The notes under the pieces: model-generated
Database searches by the model: none
What the model was told of the DNA's origin: nothing
Seen by the model: the letters and a program-made list of their open reading frames with translations, nothing else
Assembly: GCF_041260155.1 (NCBI RefSeq)
Contig: NC_091947.1
Coordinates: 26,050,115 to 26,114,114, forward strand
From: Ptychodera flava
Taxonomy: Eukaryota; Hemichordata; Enteropneusta; Ptychoderidae
Reading direction: 5' to 3'
DNA length: 64,000 nucleotides
In this document: in pieces, positions 9,682 to 20,830 of the stretch
Position numbering within the stretch: the first letter of the stretch is position 1
How the letters are laid out: each line of letters opens with the position of its first letter
Position numbers and translations under genes: made by a program

Positions 9682-12600
9682 ATTAGGTGGTAGGAACAGG
9701 TAAATGTTTACATAAAAACCGAAACCTTCACTCTGGATTTATTTCAAATTTGAGAAAATAATCAGGCCAAACATTATAAGACTACTGTGGTGAAGGACAT
9801 GCCCTGGTACAGCTATACAAGAACTCATATGGAATTTTAATGATGTACAGAAACCAGAAAGCCAAAATATCGATTCTGAATTCGATCACAAGGGGAAGGA
9901 TGTCACCATTATTTTATTCAATAAACTCCACAGAAACCAGTGTAATTCCTCTACTGATGTCCTATTTTCATGTCATTACCACTTGTCCATCTTTGAACAC
10001 CGTAACTGCTTTCTGATATTTATTTCTAGAGCAACCGTTTTATTATGACTAACATGAAAGTATCACATTTGAAAAATATTAACACCTGACCTTTGTCAAA
10101 TCACCGAACAAACTGAATTCTAGATGCAGTCAGCTACATGCACTGAATTCAAGATGCAAATTAAGCTGCCTGCTTTGTTCATATACATGTACTATAGAAG
10201 GGTTGTATAAGGCAAAGCTATTGGTATGATTCTTATCTTTTTCAGATATCTGTTCTTTTCAGAATATATTTAAGAGCAAATAGTAATCCTGAGTTACATG
10301 ATATTAACGTCATTACATATACATGTAAATGACAGCTTAATTAATATTGTATAAATTTTGAATATATTCAGATCTCTAAAAGATCACATTTGACACCTTC
10401 AGAAATACTTCCTAAATGGTCCATTACGCTGCTCACATTAATTAAGAAACACATAAATACAGCACTAATATTTCCTTTTAGGCTAAACTTCCCATGATGC
10501 TTACAAGAACATCAAAATATCTGGTATTTGATCCACACTGACAAAAGTATGGTAATAATTAAGTTATGGTTTCTCGAGGGTCTATGGTTCAACTCAAATT
10601 TTCAAAATCAGCTTACAGTAGTTTTGTAAAGCTGTGCTGTAGTAATACAGATACATACAACATACTTTTGAGAGGTTGGAGTAACTGAGTAGATAAATGT
10701 TCAAATGCATAGTGGGTTTGAGATTAGGGTAATTCCCTAGCACAAAAGTGTCAATCTGGAAAAACCTACAAATAGATGGGAAACTATAATGTGTGCTATC
10801 TTCACAACAAACTGATGCAGTATTTTTCATTTCAGACTCACATGAAATGCATGATTTCTTTTATAAATAATATAAAACATTATTGTTTGTGTTATTTGAT
10901 AATTAGTATGCCAACATGTGCAAGAAACCCAGTAAGTCTTCTATCCCATACATGAGCAGAGTGGATATGAATTTGCATTTTTTTCCACCTTGTATGAATA
11001 CCAGACTGTGACAGTTGTTTGGATGATGCAATCACATGTATTATTGGATTCAGTGATGTTACTAACATTACACTGCAAAATGTAGAGCAATTATCACATG
11101 CAAAGGGTTTCCCATTAGTTGCATGTGTACTACAGCAATTTGCAAGTTTTGTTTTCCATACATATAATTTTCTGATATTGTCATTTTCTGAATTTTGTGA
11201 TAATGACATCGATATTAAACTAGTACAGGAACCACAAAGAATAGTTATTTTATCAGTCCCATCAACCACTGAAGGTTTGTACCCTTTCAGTTACAGATTT
11301 ACTTGTAGTGTTTTTATTTCAGGCATATTAAAATTTTTCTTGGTTCCTTCAAAACTCAGAAAATGGCCAAAAAAATCTGCATGATTTGTGCACTGTACTA
11401 CTCTCTCGGTTGAAGAAAGCAGTGATATTAATTATTACCACAATTTTAATCAAGTCAGCCCTCTGTAGGTTACTCATTTATTGCACAAAAACGCTAAATG
11501 CCTCTAATCACATTGTACACATCAAAAATATATCATCTTCCACAAAACAGCAAAATCTAATGAATGACCAACAACAAATACTAGCTCAATCAATATGCCA
11601 TATTTTAAAGACTTATCTCAGAGCTCTATCGTGTGATGAGATACAATGAGACATGGGTTGCTCTAGAAATGAGGTCAGATGACCTGAGTCACATGACTTC
11701 CTTTCATATTTTTTCTCCTTCCTTTCTCCTTGAGCGTTATAATTCATCTTATGATAACTTGTTTTCTTTAATCAGTTTTTAGAATATTAAGAAAATGAAT
11801 TTACAGTTTTCCTCATTTATTTTCTTTTTAAACTGCACCAGTATAGGTCTGGGACATGTCTTTTGGTTACAGAATAAAGATAACAAATGACATTAAATGA
11901 AAAGATGGATGTACTAGGTTTCTATAATTTCTTAAATTTGTATTGATTATTTCATATTCATCAATATCTAGTACAAGCCCATTCACACACTGTATTATAC
12001 TTTCTATTCTTCAAGTTGGCAACTACAGTACCTGGCATGTGTAAAGTGCAGAAAATAAAAGATCTACAATAATTGATACCGGATCTATAATAAAACTTAC
12101 ATAAACATCAATTCTTGTCACAAGTAAATGTGATAAAGGCAGCAGAACACTGCATTGTCCAGTCTTTACAGGCGTGAAAATTCTGTTTCATATTAATATT
12201 AATGAATTAACAGCAAAGCATACATAACTTATATATACACGTACATACGTTATATATACACATGAATGTTCTGACTTTCAGAGTGTCAGTTTATGTAACA
12301 AACTATTGACTTTGTACTAGTGTACTACACATGAACATTCGTATGTTTGCTTGAGAGATATCATAACTTTTGGAACATATACAGTGCCAACTGATATCAA
12401 AATATGCCGTGTAATTGATAAAATATGCTCACCAAAGTTGGCATAAACAGTGGGAAAAAATTTGAGCACAAAACTTCTGAAGACAATCAATCAGGAAATA
12501 TGTCAGTGTTGGAAATCATACAGCCTATGTACCGGTACATACAGGCTGCTGGCTAATTGTTAACAAGTATGATGAGAACACTTTGTGTTCATTTTTCTTA

Positions 12601-13943
12601 TTCAGATAGGTAGGTGTCACAAGCATACACACATGCTGTGTTTGGTGTCCACTCGAGAGGATGGGGACAAGATAGGGAACAACCACTGACCACTGAAATA
12701 AATGGATTTCATAGTTTTTTCTGCAGAAATTGGGAGAAAGTTGAACTGTTGGCATACACTTGTACATTTTGTCACAAGATCTCTGATACTGCCAGAGGTA
12801 TACACAGAGCTACAGCTAATCCACTTGGAAAAGGTTTCTTAACAGTTATTGTATGAACTACTATGTCAATATATTTTTGCAATCTGTGTGTTGTGTTTGC
12901 ACAAGTTTAAGAATTAACTGTTGCATTAGAGTTTGTACTAACTGAATTTATCTGCAAAGATGTTATCTTGATATCAGATTTCTCAATGGATTGAATGGAA
13001 CCTTTGACCCATGATGGGTCACTATACAAACTTTATCAAAAAGGTTAATACGATTACAAGAAAATGTATGGTAACTGACTTGGCTGGCATGCACTCAGGG
13101 CTCACCTAAATCTATCTTAGGGTCTGAGAGTATGAATGGCTGGCTTTCAACAAACATGCATGAATTTATACCAAATTGTCTCATATGTTAACACCATGGC
13201 TGACTACTTTAGGATTTCATTTCTCTTGCATAGGAAATAAACTAGAAAGTAACTTGTCGTCGAACTCTTTCTGGACACAAAATTCACCACTATACGAAGC
13301 TTTGATGTTAAAACACATACATTGTTCTTTAAGTGAATATACATGTACAGTACGTTGACAGAACAAGTCCCCTAACCAAATACATTGTATATCAATCTAG
13401 ATAGGTCATGATTTTATCAGCTCATTTAATAGGGAACAGTATTCTTGTACCACTTTATTTGCAAAGTTCAGGTAGTACAATATGTGTATACATACATAAT
13501 CACATGTCGGTATATGAACAGGGCCTGACCTTTTCCTTACATTTGCTTTAAGTCTAATTTTCAGGCTGCCGTGTTATATTAATTAATGGTGTATATTTAA
13601 GACCTTGTATAATTAAAAAAAACCAAATAATTAAACAAGCAAATGAGATCATACGTATATGTGATTTGTCACGTCTTATATCTATGTTTGTTTCAAAACT
13701 GATAAACCCTCTAAGCTACTGGACTGTCTTATTAATTTTGTTTCATATTTTTCATGTGCATATTAAAGCTATCAAAATGTAACTTTCTTTACAATGCACT
13801 TAGCAGTTCGAGAAAGATCTGGTGACAAAAATTGTAAATTCAATATCATTGAAAAATACGACATTTACCTTTTAATTAAAATTCAGCAATTAAATGCCAA
13901 GTATGCAGAAAGCATACATTTCAATCCGAGATTAAATGCACAG

Positions 13944-13957
13944 CCCCCCCCCCCCCC
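13944..13957. repeat. Poly-C tract
   Basis: Fourteen C in a row in intergenic DNA upstream of TMEM128. Confidence 0.9.
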
Positions 13958-14953
13958 ACTGTCTATGCTTTAGCACAGTACTTTCGATGAGGAGGGACAT
14001 TTGTGTTCTTAAGAAATACTATCTTTTTTTTTAATGAACCAAGGGTACTTGGTTCTTCTTGAACTGAGTTTTCTGGAGCGCTACAAGAAACAACAAAATT
14101 TTGTGTTGTTTCCATGTACTGTGTCATTATCTCTTCCCTGCAGTTTCAGTTTGGAGATTGTAATACTATTGCCATGGAGGTAGTAGCATACAGAATGGTG
14201 GCTTATCTAGGTCATACTTTTGATAATGGGGCCGGATTCTATCTGCCAAAGACTTCAATAACAGATTAGATTCAAACCCCATCCCGGACAAGAATAGCAA
14301 CCGGCGCCAATCAGACAAGAAAGTGCATTAATTATAAAGAATTATGTTGCTAATGGAAAACAGAAGCAGGCACTGTCTTGGTTCGACTGACGTGGCAATG
14401 AAAGTGGAAACCATTTGAAAGTGCGACGCTGTGAGCATGACTGATATACTTTACCTTGTAAATACAAGGTCATAACGGGTAACACCGGTTCAGTCTGGTT
14501 TACGGTTGCGTTTGGTCTGCTGAAATCTTGTGCATACTGACAGAAAAACCATTAGTGTTGTACCCACAATGTTGACGATCATATATCAAACTTACCTGCA
14601 CGATAGGTTCTCGACGAAAATCTGTAAGGTCGATGACTATCGACTGTGGTGTGCCTGCATTCAGCACACAAAGTTGAAACTCATAAACAACTACGAACAA
14701 GCAAACTTGGGAGCCGCGCACAGTTTCGAATTCACATTCGGATTTCGTATTGTACCAAAGCGGCATTGTTGTGTCCCAATAGTTAATTATCGTTCTAGTT
14801 TTAGGACATAATTCATCAAATGTATTAAATGTCGATGATTAATTATACCTCCCACCTTTTTTCGTCAGAAGCATTGACAAACTCCATGCAAATTCTGAAA
14901 TTTGAAACGAATGTTGATCTGAATGTGTTGAACATAACAACAACTTTTCAGAC

Positions 14954-15041
14954 ATGGCTGACGCATATATTGGACCAGAAACCAGAAGTCGTGCGAGGAA
15001 ACGAATACTCGCAGAACACTTTCTTAAAGTGTACGGGAAAG
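14954..15041 (+). CDS. TMEM128: TMEM128 exon 1
   Basis: Encodes the basic N-terminus MADAYIGPETRSRARKR. It ends before GTACAG in phase 1. Confidence 0.78.
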
Positions 15042-18000
15042 GTACAGCTTTTTTTAGTAATGCCACGGGTAAACACACAGTCACCTGTGTTCTATTCCGC
15101 TCTGCGCCCCATAGACGTGTGTACATATGCCTGCGCCTGAGAAGAAGAGTTACACGCAGTATGTATGGGGCGCATCTATGCGTGCAGAGCGGAATAGAAC
15201 ACAGGGGACTGTAAACATGCCTGTTAAATCCACGAGACGTTTAAATCGTTGTCATCGAAACATTTTATTAGGGAGTACGGCGGATCCAACACTCGTTCGT
15301 GTTCACACTCTCATCATTTATTTCCAATACCGTGTGCACTCGGGAATTGTTTACGTTGACTACTCTTTGTTTCGATAACAAAAGTGACTTGTTTTACAAC
15401 TGTTAAAGTAAGATGATTCGATCTCTTCGTTGACTACTTTAATCAAGTACAATAATCTTAAATACAATCTTGCGTGTCAACATTTCGGCCACTTCCGTTG
15501 TCCAGGTGTTCGTCAACAGAGCAATATTTTCGCCAGTCGCATGAGCGGGATAAAGTTGTTATTCACCCGCATACTCTACAGAGTAACCGTGGTATTCAGC
15601 ATAACAATAACATTAACCCTCTTCGCACTTTAATATTCCCCTTTTGCGTATTTCTATTTTTGTTTGTGTGTGTTTTCGACAGACTTGAAAGATTTTGACA
15701 AGGAAGGAGAGGAACAACTGAGAAAGGTTGAAGAAAGTCAAAAATGGACCCCATACACTCTTTCGAATGCAATGTGGATGGTTGCGTCGATTGCAGTGTT
15801 TTACTACACAGATTTTGCAATAGCTGTCAGGGTTGATCCAAGAATAAACAGGTAAAGTTCACAATTCAACTTTGTCCATAAATGAGAATAGCGTATACCC
15901 TAACATGATGTGTCTGTCACTGTACAGCTGTATGATGCTAGTGTCATCGTTAGAAGTATTTATCTGAATGTGTCAAGCTTTTTATCTTTGCTGTTAGCAT
16001 TTTGTTGAGGGACCGTGCTGTTAGTAACGCAGGTAGATGTATGACATCACCTGGCATCCGGAGTCTGGCAACTTTTTACATTGCAAGCTTCTTCTCCAAA
16101 ATGGCCAGTCCGATTCCTTTAATATTTGGAGTACAGATCCCCAAGGATGACCCTAATCATATTTGTCCAAATTGTGATGAAATATGCAAAATTATATTTT
16201 AAAGGCTAATTTTGCTATTTTTGAACCAAAATCTTCTTCTCCTAACTGCTGGTCCGACAGCTTTAATATTTGGTATACAGGTCCCTAGAGGTGACTTCAA
16301 TGGGATTTGTTCAAATTGTGATGAAATATACAAATTGTATTTTTAAGGCAATTTTTTATCACTTTTTGTCCAAAATTTTTTTACCAAAACTGCTTGTCTT
16401 ATAACTTTGATATTTGATATACAGGTTCATATGGATGATCAAAATGTAATATATTCAAATTATGATAAAATCCTCAATTGTGTATTTTTTGCAGCTATAT
16501 TTGCCATTCTGGTCAGGCCATCCTGAAATGAGCTAGCAATGATTTCCCCCTTCTTAACTTCATTAACATATGTGTCACAAATAGTTATTCTGTACATAAC
16601 ACAGCGGAGCTCTATCGCCCGTTAGGTCTCTTGTTTGTCTACTTTTTTGTGTATTTGACTACACATGTTCATTGACAATTTGTTTCTGCTGTTATTCTTG
16701 TTTTGAAAAAAATATAAAAGTAAAAACTTTAATCGTTAACTATATTGATACTGTATGACAGATATTTAAGACGTATCACTTCAGTCTTCTCAGAATTTTA
16801 TGCCATTAACATTTTCATTTTGAATTGACTTTTGTTTTTAGAGAAGAAATAAATGTCCATGAAAATGGACATCCATACTTGTCAATATTAAGTTGAGAAC
16901 AGCATAATAATTTGAAATTATAAACAGAAAAGTTCAGAAAACCGTTAGAGTATTTTTGAACAATTATCGGTGAATGTTATTTAAACCATCATTTTGATGA
17001 CAAAAAGTTTACAAAAGAAATACCAGTTAACTAAATTTACAGGAAAGGATAAGTATAGCAAACTGTGAAATCATGCTTTTTGAGCAATAGCTCTCATTTT
17101 CTTCGTCTGAATAATATTTGAATAATATTTGTGCTTTTTGAATTGCTACAGACTCTGGTTTAATGTCGGTGTTGTATTGGTTGCTGTTAATATAGCCATT
17201 GGATTCTACTTTGTAGTCATCTGTAGTTGGATCAGAAAAATTCACACAGATGACTGGGAGAAACACATGCCAGCCGCCATACCAATAGCTACTGTAGCAT
17301 TTATAGGAGGAGCAGTCTGGTGAGTTTGTCCATACAATACATCTTGTACATTGTGTACTTCTCACTGCGTCACAGATTCTACATAATGTAATGTGCCTGC
17401 TTACAAGTAAACTGGATCGTGTAAAGGGCTCTCAAATATTTTCTACCTCAAGAGGTATGAACTGCTTGTCTGGAGCGACAAATTTCCAGTCCAGCTTACT
17501 ACTGTAGTTGATGGGAATGACAATAATTGGAATTCCAGTTGCACATACATGTACATGTACACTATGTATTGTATGTTCAGTGTCTTATCAGCCGTTTTTA
17601 AAAAATTTGACAACAAATTTCGTTTCTTATGTATCTATGTCAGTATCATTTATAAACTTTTTATGTCACCTGCACTTTGTTTTTAAAGATTCTGTTTGAC
17701 AGATAATCACTGAAACATACTCCAATATGCAGTTTACATGCAAAAGCATAACTACTGAATCTTGCAACTTCTTGACATGTCATTCTTGTGCTGAAGGATA
17801 AGATAGCAAAAAGAGGAATGGATATCAGAGAGATCTAATGCTCTCTTTGTCGTCTTAGTCGTGTTTATAAAGTTGAAAGACCAAGGCTGTTTTGTTCATA
17901 ATACTACTCCAAATATGAGAAATTCAGTTAAGTATAACAAGTTCATCCAAAATTTAGTGTACAAATAGTTTCAGAGTTTCAACAAAGTACAATATGGTGA

Positions 18001-18185
18001 CAATTTTTCGGAGGTAATAATTGAGTACACCATTCAATCACCATGATTTATTGTGTGCATATTTTTTCATTGATTTCAGTTTGAATGTGGGATTGTGGCC
18101 AGTGTGGAGTATCCTGACACCATTCATCCTATTCACTCTGTTCATGGGTGTGGTTGTACTCATCAGCCTCCTGCCAAACTTTTGA
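14954..18185 (+). CDS. TMEM128: Transmembrane protein 128, complete, four exons
   Basis: Exons 14954-15041, 15683-15851, 17152-17319 and 18080-18185 join with matching phases (1, 2, 2) into 176 codons plus TGA; the human protein is 165 aa. All introns are GT-AG. A polar, charged N-terminus (residues 1-50, RSRARKR and a Glu-rich stretch) is followed by four hydrophobic segments. These are about 54-75 (NAMWMVASIAVFYYTDFAIAV), 87-110 (FNVGVVLVAVNIAIGFYFVV), 125-146 (IPIATVAFIGGAVWCLNVGLW) and 152-172 (ending MGVVVLISLLPNF). Segments 3 and 4, with LNVGLWPVWS and LFMGVVVLISLL, match vertebrate TMEM128 best. Its function is not established; it is a small multi-pass membrane protein. The start was chosen as the only ATG opening the exon 1 frame. 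Confidence 0.9.
15076..15210. repeat. Foldback element in TMEM128 intron 1
   Basis: The outer arms share CCTGTGTTCTATTCCGCTC and its complement, extending to about 29 bp with one mismatch and a GCCCCATA block inside. The loop is about 60 bp and is itself partly palindromic. Confidence 0.75.
15683..15851 (+). CDS. TMEM128: TMEM128 exon 2
   Basis: The acceptor is TTTTCGACAG and the donor GTAAAG. It encodes a charged stretch and the first membrane segment. Confidence 0.88.
15852..17151. other. TMEM128 intron 2 with a tandem array
   Basis: Apart from the repeat at 16040-16500 I see plain AT-rich intron sequence with no further exon. Confidence 0.6.
16040..16500 (+). repeat. Three degenerate tandem units of about 130-140 bp
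   Basis: Each unit has the order TTTAATATTTGG.ATACAG, then TTCAAATTGTGATGAAAT, then a T-rich block ending near CCAAAAT. The same phrases recur in the array at 20.2-20.6 kb, so the two arrays are related. Confidence 0.7.
17152..17319 (+). CDS. TMEM128: TMEM128 exon 3
   Basis: The acceptor is TTGCTACAG and the donor GTGAGT. It encodes membrane segments 2 and the start of 3. Confidence 0.92.
17320..18079. other. TMEM128 intron 3
   Basis: Plain intron sequence. It contains a short ACATGTACATGTAC palindromic run near 17546 and nothing else recognisable. Confidence 0.5.
18080..18185 (+). CDS. TMEM128: TMEM128 exon 4 with stop
   Basis: The acceptor is TTGATTTCAG. It encodes LNVGLWPVWSIL through SLLPNF and then TGA. 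Confidence 0.92.
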
Positions 18186-19307
18186 CAACAGATCTCATCT
18201 CTCAAGTACCTCTGAACTGAATCAACTGACAGTAGGGCTGCTCCCTTTCTCTGATAAGAGTGTATACATCTTGCAGAAGGAAAACTTCATGAGGGAAAAG
18301 AGCTACACAACTGGTAGAGGAATAGCATTGCTTTCCTCGACAATGAGACATTGCCAACTTTTAACTGTTGACGGTGGTTGCAAATTCTATTCACAAGCAA
18401 AACTCTGTCATAACTTGAATCTACCAAATCAAGCTTGCTTATGCAAAAAAACAGCATACAATCTTAAAGCATAGTATTTCAAAGAATGCATCATATAACT
18501 TGTGACTGCAGTGATATTGTCTATTATGTACTACAACTAGTGTCTATAAAAGCCATTTCACAGTTGCCTAGGGAAAGCCTAGAAACTTTTTACAACCTGG
18601 TTTTGGTACTTGAAATGTAAAAAAATGTTGATGAAGTCCTGTTCCTTTTGAACCATGTGCATGTATAATTCCTTCCTATTTGAGTTCTATATTTGACCAA
18701 AGATGTGCGTCTATGATTTTCGTCATGTAATCTTGTAATATGTAACAGGTCTGACCTGAGGGTGAGAGCAGTGTAAGCCACAGACATTCATGTTAAATTC
18801 CCACCGGTGAGCATAACATACTGTACCATGTTCTTTTTGTATTAAGGTAGTGTAATAACTCGCTGCCATTGAATGTCACTACCAAGTTGTAGAAGGGCTG
18901 TCAGTCAAATATTTCAAAAATAAGAATAGGTCATGTCAGCAGTGTACTTAAAAATGCCAAATTCAATATTGCCATCAATGGCACATGACGACTCAATATT
19001 TAATAGTTGGCGGCTCGGTATGGCAACTTATTCATTCTCGCTAGCGTTAGCGTTTTCCAAAATGGCGACACTTGGCCATCATCAAATGTGGCAGTTCAAG
19101 GTGATCTGAAAAAATTAATTCATTTTTTATTTTGAATTCATTTTGAATTACTGGCATCGGAAAAAAGAGATTCCCTTGTCAGTACAATCCATTGTCGAGT
19201 TGACTTTGTGGTAGATTACAACTTTGATTTCACATAATCTGTGACAATTTACTGAAATGGCCACCTCTATGTAGAGACCTGAAGTGCACTCTTTTCTAAT
19301 ATCATAG

Positions 19308-19345
19308 CATAGACCCTAAAAAAAGAGTCTTTTTTAGGGTCTATG
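19308..19345. repeat. 38-bp hairpin with CATAGACCCT ends
   Basis: Perfect 16-bp arms (CATAGACCCTAAAAAA and complement) flank a 6-base loop. The same CATAGACCCT terminus forms a perfect palindrome at 56889-56910. Confidence 0.8.
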
Positions 19346-20027
19346 ATCATAAGTATAGAAATTCTGTTCCATTGCAAATACATTGTACCATAGACCCATA
19401 CGGTGTATGATTGTACACAAATTATCTAAAGTGCTAGCTTTGCAAGCAACCTTTGGCCCAACTCACTGTGTTTGCCATTATTAGACATCCACACTTTCAA
19501 ACATCATGATCATTAAGTCACTGAAGTTGAGCCCCAATTTCCCCATGACCGTCACTTGTCAATAATTTGAATAATTCAAGTTCAAGCACATACTACAGTG
19601 GCATATTGTGAAAGGGCAACAAGACTGAGTTTGATTCCATGAAAGTAAAGAGTACAATAATTGCTAACTGAGCTGTTCATGATGTAGACAAAAGTATGAC
19701 ATCTCTTACTGTATTAAACCATTCTCAAATTTTGATGTCGGTATGTATATATTTGGAGATGTCTTTGATGTTTGCTAGGTCACACAATTTCATGTTTCGT
19801 TGACTCCTAGATTTATACATCCAAAAGGCAAATTTCATATATTTTCCAAAGACATATCTTATTAGGATACCTTCTGTCAATCACTTTTATCAAGCTGAAA
19901 AGTTTCAAGGTTACTAAGTTTTTAACTGTCCATTAACGCCTCCGGAACAGATATTCTGACTCAAAACTTCTTCAATCTTGTCTGATCTACCACTTGAAGA
20001 GGCTCAATAGCTCACATTTGGTATATG

Positions 20028-20640
20028 TATATATACCAAAAAGAGCTATATGGTAGGTCTGGGGCATCGGTCTGTATGTATGTATGTATGTATGTATGTA
20101 TGTATGTATGTATGTAGTTTGTGCGGATGTAGGGGTGGAGATGTGAATTTGTTCAAATGAACATGTCCATGTCAAAAATTGCAAATGAGATGTAAAAGAG
20201 AAAGCAAATCGCTAAAACTCTGTAACCGCAGGCTAGATTTTGTTGAAACTTGGTATGCAGATTCTTTAAGGTAACTTTAGTTAAATTTGTTAAAATTGTT
20301 AGTGAAGTTTTGATAGTTGTATTTTTGGGGCAATTTTTCCTGTTTTGGTCAAAAAATCTTCCTCTCTGAAGGTGCATGCCCATTGCCTTGAAACCTGGTA
20401 TCTATGGTTGGTCTCTGTCAGATTTGTTCAAATTGTGGTGAAATTTTCATATGTGTATTTTTAGGGCAATTTTTCCAATTTTGGTCAAAAAATCATTTTC
20501 TCTGAATTAACTGTTCTGATTGCTTTGAAACTTGGTATGCATGGACCTAGAGGGAACCGTATGGTAGTATCTTCAAATTGTGGATGATTTTTTCATATTT
20601 GTATTTTTGGGGCAAATTTTTTTTCGAAAATCGAGGATTT
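20028..20640 (+). repeat. Microsatellite-linked tandem array
   Basis: A short lead (about 20030-20073) precedes (TATG)n at 20074-20116. After that come about three units of 136-140 bp, marked by GTATTTTTGGGGCAATTTT at about 20317, 20455 and 20593 and by AAACTTGGTATGCA. The composition matches the arrays at 51.8 and 61.2 kb. Confidence 0.75.
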
Positions 20641-20654
20641 AATTTTTCTCCACA

Positions 20655-20830
20655 GAGTTAATACAGGGATGGCGGTCATTTTGAATTTCAAATATCAGTA
20701 AATCTTTGGTAATTTTTTTCTCAGTGTAAAAATTCGCATGGTGATCCCCAATTTTTATTCATGATTTGAAAGAGTATTGTTGAAAGATTCCTTGGAGGAA
20801 AGTTTGAACAAAAGTTTTAGTCTTCATTTC
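20655..20830 (+). repeat. Dispersed repeat (family A)
   Basis: Carries ACAGGGATGGCGGTCATTTTG, then TTCAAATATC.GTAAAT, then CTTGGAGGAAAGTTTGA. These three landmarks recur in order at 42.8, 44.9, 48.9 (reversed) and 51.6 kb. Confidence 0.7.

Larger units (their letters stand above)
7357..14953. other. Intergenic stretch between sideroflexin and TMEM128
   Basis: Apart from the hAT-like element at 8478-9681 and poly-C runs at 9559-9574 and 13944-13957, I see AT-rich sequence with no recognisable coding. The two genes on either side point away from each other, so both promoters should lie within it. ORFs at 10.9-11.6 kb and 12.5-12.9 kb overlap on both strands and have no family resemblance. Confidence 0.5.

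Noticed and set aside
10892..11649. Overlapping ORFs of 87-125 codons on both strands
   Set aside because: No motif, no splice-site support, and both strands are equally open in AT-rich DNA.
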